In this document: one piece after another, positions 35,743 to 38,752 of the stretch | How the letters are laid out: each line of letters begins with the position of its first letter | How positions within the stretch are numbered: the first letter of the stretch is position 1 | Assembly (NCBI GenBank): GCA_016342645.1 | Contig: JAEINX010000030.1 | Span: 1 to 38,752 of the forward strand | From: Bacteroidales bacterium | Lineage (GTDB): Bacteria; Bacteroidota; Bacteroidia; Bacteroidales; JAEINX01 | Direction of reading: 5' to 3' | Length of the DNA stretch: 38,752 bases | Notes under the pieces: generated by a model | Database searches by the model: none | Told to the model about the DNA's origin: nothing | Seen by the model: only the letters and a program-made list of their open reading frames with translations | Translations under genes and position numbers: made by a program

Positions 35743-35840
35743 TTAAAGAAAAACTGGAAAGCATTATTAATTTTCGTGCAAAGAATAAAAGTTAGAATAA
35801 AATACAAGTGTTCCAGTCGAAGCTTTTACTTGCGTTGCCC

Positions 35841-35957
35841 TACTGATAAAAATTGGATAACCAACGAGCTGGTTTACGCCCGAGCTACTGTTTCCCAAGA
35901 TTTAATCGTCCATTTTTATCAAGAATATTTTGTTTGTTCAAATATGATTTTAATTGG
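35841..35957 (-). pseudogene. Decayed 3' fragment of a GIY-YIG gene plus its tRNA-like element (copy A)
   Basis: On the minus strand, the last roughly 25 codons of the GIY-YIG gene can be followed (CCAATTAAAATCATATTTGA matches the intact copies' SQLKSYLKK region, then AAAATATTCTTGATAAAAAT), and then into a worn tRNA-like element (35841-35890) that keeps GTAGCTCGGGCGTA and CGTTGGTT. The GGGGG of the intact element has become AAAAA, and TTCG has been lost. Only the 3' end of the module is present; the 5' half is missing at this site. No functional product is expected. Confidence 0.75.
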
Positions 35958-36285
35958 GGACAGATTAAATTCATGTATCCCATAATTGTTAATTAGATAT
36001 ATCATTAGAACTGTTCTATTACTCTCGAAGATGAATGGGTTGCAGAAAACTGCTGTATTGTGGCATTTATAATAAATGTTGATACCAATTAGGTAATCCA
36101 TGATGAAGAGGCTAAAGCGATTGATTAGGTCATCAATAAAAGCTGTTTTATGAGACTTATTGTGTTCTCAGAGTGAACACGATGTATTCTGGTGTAAAAA
36201 GGCTAACCACAGAGTTGTAATGAGGAGGCGCAGAGGTTACAATTCTTGTTTTTATTAGCTTCATTAATTGCTCGATACAAGTATG
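35958..36285. other. Non-coding or degraded stretch between the GIY-YIG fragment and the glycosidase-like gene
   Basis: About 330 nt with no convincing gene on either strand. A 6-bp inverted repeat (GTGTTC/GAACAC, 36162-36180) lies about 105 nt downstream of the glycosidase-like gene's extended stop and could be a weak transcript end. The C-rich minus-strand segment around 36201-36240 (CTCTGCGCCTCC) resembles debris commonly seen near repeated genes, but I cannot assign it. Confidence 0.4.
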
Positions 36286-37760
36286 CTACAATTTCATAGA
36301 TTTCCCTTTTCCTACAACTCCATTGTTGTTCCCCAAACAGAAAAAGTACATGCCTCTTGAATATGATGCACCTTGTATTTCTATACTTTTTTGTACTCCA
36401 AGTATCTTTCTGAATAATCTCACTTGTGCTTTATATATCAGCAAGGTATAGGTTTCATGATTCAGGGTTTCAAAATTATTGATGACCCTCTGGATAAATG
36501 GATTTGGGTAAATGATTATTCGATTGGTTTCATATGAAATATCGGGAAATATTCCTGAAATGGGTTACACGCATCTTCGATCAACTCTTTGTAGAGTTCT
36601 CCTGTTGGGGTTAAAGTGTGGGAATATATATTCGGACCGGAAGCCTGCCATGCAATATTCAGTACATGGCCTGGCCAGATACTGTCGTAAACCGGTAAAT
36701 AGTCTATATATGCAAAAAACAAATTTGACCAGATAAGAGAAGTGATTTCAGTTTTTGAATAATGACTTAGTTTAATTACTGAACTTAGAAACAGCGAATC
36801 TAAGGGCATCCAAAACTTATAAACGTCCCTGTAGAAAATATCCGGCGGACTAATGGTGGTATCAATTATTTCTTCATCAGTTGCTTTGTACAGCCAGCTC
36901 TCTCCGATAACAAGTGGTTTATTATAAACATTAGCTATCGAATCAATTTTAAAAACATTATTTACAAAACAGTTCTGGTTAACCGGATAAATATGATAAT
37001 CAATATAATCTATATCTTGAAGTTTAGCAATTGAGTCGATAAATACCAGATCATCCCAGCTTCCCGATCCTGCCCCAATCTTCACTCCATTTTTATCTAT
37101 TCCATTTAGAAAGAAGTTTACATAATTCATGACATTGTCAAATGAAAAATCCAAAGGAAGATTGTCAGCCTGAGTTTCCGGTTCCATCTCAATAGTGAGG
37201 TAATCAGGTTGAAGACTATCAATAATGGTTTGCAGCATTTGTAGTTTCTCTGCTTTATATCTTACTGAGTTTAAATCCATGTAAAATGAATCAACAGGCA
37301 TGTGTCCATAAACACTATCGCGAACTGTGGCCTGACAACCTACAATTATTTGCATGTTCCGGTTTCTGATTTCTTGAACAACCTGCTGATAATAGAAAAG
37401 ATATTCATTTGCTTGAGGAAAGGAATCAACAAGTGTAGGGTATTGAATAGCCAAATCAATACTTGTAATCCCCATCGAATCCAGGGCATGAAGATGTGCC
37501 TTAACATTATTTAGTTCCGGTAATTGTTCAAGCATTTCCGGCCCTTTAGCACTATTTGCCGGCAAAAGATTAGTACAATAGCTGGTGCAATATTTTTCTC
37601 CATCCCATTTTGAATCCATAGTACTATCGATATACTGAAGCTTTGATTCCAGTTCATTGTAAAGAGATAACCAGTTTTCAGGAATATCCTGAGCGGAAAT
37701 AAAACAATTAACTGAGGAAATCAGGCTGAGGGATAAAATAATTTTGCGAAAATTTTTCAT
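36286..37760 (-). CDS. Secreted TIM-barrel glycosidase-like protein with T9SS sorting domain in the -1 frame
   Basis: Frame 0 (36516-37760) encodes 414 residues: a signal peptide (1-23, ending ISA), then a TIM-barrel-like domain with candidate acid/base E193 in TIEMEPET (MEP in place of the clan A NEP motif), YIDYHIYPV, and candidate nucleophile E287 in LVIGESWLY. Frame 0 ends at 36516, shortly after residue 405. In the -1 frame, 85 further residues run to a stop at 36286 and form a convincing T9SS type A sorting domain (RIIIYPNPFIQRVINNF; YTLLIYKAQVRLF; YSRGMYFF). The two frames meet at the heptamer TTTCCCG (36543-36549), a canonical X-XXY-YYZ slip site in the correct phase. A shifted product would have 491 residues. 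Either a 1-nt deletion or programmed frameshifting explains it. Substrate unknown. Confidence 0.75.
36543..36549 (-). other. TTTCCCG heptamer at the junction of the two frames
   Basis: In phase T-TTC-CCG, the P- and A-site tRNAs could re-pair as TTT-CCC after a -1 slip, leading into the sorting-domain frame. Eleven bases after the TTTCCCG start the 12-nt palindrome TTTCATATGAAA begins, which could form only a weak 4-bp hairpin. The site is the correct one to restore the protein, but function as a recoding signal is unproven. Confidence 0.4.
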
Positions 37761-37825
37761 CTTTTAAATTTTTTAGATTTTATAGCTTAGACACAAGGGA
37801 GTTAAAATGGTTTAATTAAGCTGAA

Positions 37826-37999
37826 TTAAAATTCGTTGATTCGTAAAAGAACGATGAACATTAGTAAAGTTCTTCTAAGAAAAACAAAAGATTTGCTGCC
37901 ACCGGAATTGTGCTTAATTAAATATTTTTGAATATTTGAAGTACAACCTTTGTATAAACGATGGTCTTTCAACGAATAAAGTACATAAACAAAACACAT
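37826..37999 (-). pseudogene. 5' fragment of a GIY-YIG gene (copy B)
   Basis: The first 35 codons match the intact copies: MCFVYVLYSLKDHRLYKG, then CTSNIQKYLIKHNSGGS. After codon 35 (37895) similarity stops abruptly and 22 unrelated codons lead to a stop at 37826. The GIY-YIG fold is thus cut after its first third. A terminator and a tRNA-like element belonging to copy C lie immediately upstream. It is almost certainly non-functional. Confidence 0.8.
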
Positions 38000-38017
38000 A
38001 ACAAAATTGATTAAAAC

Positions 38018-38043
38018 AAAAAAAGCCTCGATTTTAGGCTTTT
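38018..38043 (-). terminator. Intrinsic terminator after the copy C tRNA-like element
   Basis: On the minus strand, AAAAGCCT and AGGCTTTT pair around a 7-nt loop, and the T-run extends to seven Ts. It directly follows the tRNA-like element's 3' strand, as a terminator follows a tRNA gene. Confidence 0.75.
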
Positions 38044-38095
38044 AGTAGCGGGGGCCGGATTCGAACCAACGATCTGGCGTATGCCCGAGCTACCA
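38043..38095 (-). other. tRNA-like element downstream of GIY-YIG copy C
   Basis: This 53-nt minus-strand element has a 7-bp end stem (TGGTAGC with GCTACTA, one G-U pair), a small internal GGC/GCC hairpin, and a T-arm-like hairpin GTTGG-TTCGAAT-CCGGC with the universal GGTTCGAATCC core. There is no room for separate D and anticodon arms, so it is not a normal tRNA. The stop codon of the GIY-YIG gene (38090-38092) lies within its 5' strand. It may be a contracted tRNA or a mimic; an antisense reading gives the AGAGFEPTT-type peptides often mis-annotated at tRNA genes. Confidence 0.6.
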
Positions 38096-38377
38096 CTGCC
38101 CAAAAGTTAGTTTCCCATTTTCATCAAGAATATTTTGCTTCTTCAGATATGATTTTAATTGCGAGCCACCTTCGAGTGTTTTCAGGAATAATTCCCTTTT
38201 TAAAGCTTGAGTTTTATTATCAAACTGCTCAAGGTGTATTAATACAAATGGTTTTCTCTTTGCAGTTGAAGTGCTACCACCGGAATTGTGCTTTATTAAA
38301 CGTTTTTGAATATTTGAAGTAGCACCTTTGTATAAACGATGGTCTTTCATCGAATATAGAACGTACACAAAATGCAT
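38090..38377 (-). CDS. GIY-YIG nuclease family protein (copy C, complete)
   Basis: The 95-residue protein starts at ATG 38377 (MHFVYVLYS), the start shared with the other copies; an upstream in-frame ATG at 38410 would place 11 residues inside the preceding terminator. It is a minimal GIY-YIG domain: YVLYS and LYKGATSN for the GIY and YIG strands, the catalytic-type Arg in NIQKRLIKHNSGG, and the metal-binding Glu in ALKRELFLKTLEGG. Proteins of this size (UPF0213/YhbQ-like) are multi-copy in many Bacteroidota; cleavage substrates are unknown. Nearly identical to copy D. Its stop codon lies in the tRNA-like element. Confidence 0.9.
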   Translation of the reverse strand: MHFVYVLYSMKDHRLYKGATSNIQKRLIKHNSGGSTSTAKRKPFVLIHLEQFDNKTQALKRELFLKTLEGGSQLKSYLKKQNILDENGKLTFGQW

Positions 38378-38396
38378 AGTAGTTTGGTTTATAAAC

Positions 38397-38421
38397 AAAA
38401 AAAGCCTCAATTTGAGGCTTT
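38397..38421 (-). terminator. Intrinsic terminator after the copy D tRNA-like element
   Basis: A 9-bp stem, AAAGCCTCA with TGAGGCTTT around a 3-nt loop, is followed on the minus strand by a run of seven Ts. It differs in loop sequence from the copy C terminator but keeps the stem, so the structure appears conserved between copies. Confidence 0.8.
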
Positions 38422-38473
38422 AGTAGCGGGGGCCGGATTCGAACCAACGACCTGGCGTACGCCCGAGCTACTA
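38421..38473 (-). other. tRNA-like element downstream of GIY-YIG copy D
   Basis: The same 53-nt architecture as the copy C element, with a perfect 7-bp end stem (TAGTAGC with GCTACTA), the internal palindrome GGCGTACGCC and the T-arm-like GTTGG-TTCGAAT-CCGGC. The GIY-YIG stop codon (38471-38473) is the first three bases of the element. It differs from the copy C element at a few positions, none of which destroys a stem. Confidence 0.6.
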
Positions 38474-38752
38474 TTTCCTAAACGTCAAATGCCCATTTTC
38501 ATCCAGAATGTTTTGCTTCTGTAAATACGATTTTAGTTGAGAACCCCCTTCGAGAGTTTTTAGAAATAATTCCCTTTTTAAGGCTTGGGTTTTGTCCTCA
38601 AACTGCTCAATGTGAATCAATACAAATGGTTTTCTCTTTGCCGTGGAAGTGCTGCCGCCGGAATTGTGCTTAATCAAACGTTTTTGAATATTTGAAGTAG
38701 CACCTTTGTATAAACGATGGTCTTTCATCGAATATAGAACGTACACAAAATG
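38471..38752 (-). CDS. GIY-YIG nuclease family protein (copy D, 5' end beyond the window)
   Basis: Codons 2-94 are inside the window; by comparison with copy C the ATG lies at 38753-38755, just outside. The sequence differs from copy C mainly at IEQFEDKTQ versus LEQFDNKTQ, YLQKQ versus YLKKQ and the last residues (HLTFRK versus KLTFGQW). All GIY-YIG signature positions are retained. With copies A, B and C it forms a local family sharing a repeat period of about 380 nt between C and D. Confidence 0.88.
   Translation of the reverse strand, partial: HFVYVLYSMKDHRLYKGATSNIQKRLIKHNSGGSTSTAKRKPFVLIHIEQFEDKTQALKRELFLKTLEGGSQLKSYLQKQNILDENGHLTFRK

Noticed and set aside
35776..35985. A 69-codon plus-strand open frame
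   Set aside because: It runs antisense through the decayed tRNA-like and GIY-YIG fragment; chance frame.
35919..36101. A 60-codon minus-strand open frame
   Set aside because: Its last codons are the out-of-frame remnant of the GIY-YIG gene and the rest shows no protein-like character.
36201..36240. Remnant of a PD-(D/E)XK GxxxExxR-type repeat gene
   Set aside because: The C-rich segment looks like debris near such genes, but no coding similarity could be followed.
38043..38095. A genuine tRNA gene on the minus strand
   Set aside because: The T-arm-like core is good, but only 53 nt separate the stem ends and there is no separate D arm or 7-nt anticodon loop. It cannot fold as a standard tRNA.
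38378..38410. Longer start for GIY-YIG copy C
   Set aside because: The extra 11 codons overlap the terminator of the preceding module, and the other copies start at the MHFVYVLYS or MCFVYVLYS position.

Overview
The window reads as chromosomal DNA of an AT-rich Bacteroidota bacterium, most like an anaerobic Bacteroidales or Marinilabiliales-type lineage. The evidence is three genes with type IX secretion (T9SS) C-terminal sorting domains, lipoproteins with Bacteroidota-style signals, -7 boxes of the TAnnTTTG type without Shine-Dalgarno sites, and a mutL / double rhomboid / EEP-phosphatase gene order. No intact tRNA or rRNA gene is present.

Layout. (1) 189-4669, minus strand: a tight five-gene operon led by nikR, followed by a FecB/FecC/FecD-like metal-complex ABC importer and an unusual TrmO-FmdE fusion protein; probably nickel or nickel-chelate uptake. 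(2) 4894-11222: a T9SS-exported surface protein, a PD-(D/E)XK-like nuclease with a heptad-repeat N-terminus, a YtcJ-type amidohydrolase lipoprotein, a four-helix-bundle (23S intervening-sequence) protein gene lying between polypurine/polypyrimidine inverted repeats, and a GroES-like protein. (3) 11380-20533, plus strand: a small membrane protein, MutL, two rhomboid proteases, a membrane-anchored EEP hydrolase and a large papain-like T9SS protein. (4) 20574-33369, minus strand: a ten-gene exopolysaccharide operon. It runs response regulator, receiver-fused initiating sugar transferase, half-size TolC-like outer membrane protein, LysM-containing Wzz/BY-kinase-like co-polymerase, flippase, polymerase/ligase, then two tandem pairs of GT2 glycosyltransferases. 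(5) 33689-35710: uvrB. (6) 35711-38752: a degraded, repeat-rich accessory stretch. It holds a secreted TIM-barrel glycosidase-like gene whose T9SS sorting domain lies in the -1 frame behind a TTTCCCG heptamer, and four copies (two complete or window-truncated, two fragments) of a GIY-YIG gene. The two best copies are each followed by a tRNA-like element and an intrinsic terminator.

How the genes work together. The nikR operon looks self-contained and autoregulated: a palindrome sits at the predicted start site. The exopolysaccharide operon has every step of a Wzx/Wzy route in one transcription unit: initiation (receiver-PGT), chain building (GT2 pairs), flipping (Wzx), polymerisation (Wzy), chain length (Wzz-LysM-kinase) and a candidate outer-membrane exit (TolC-like half protein). 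No Wza-type exporter is seen. Its first two genes carry one canonical and one degenerate receiver domain, so polymer synthesis is probably wired to two-component signalling.

The most unusual items are the GIY-YIG / tRNA-like / terminator tandem module at the right end, the LysM insertion in the co-polymerase, the pseudo-receiver fused to the initiating transferase, and the possible frameshift-controlled T9SS tail.
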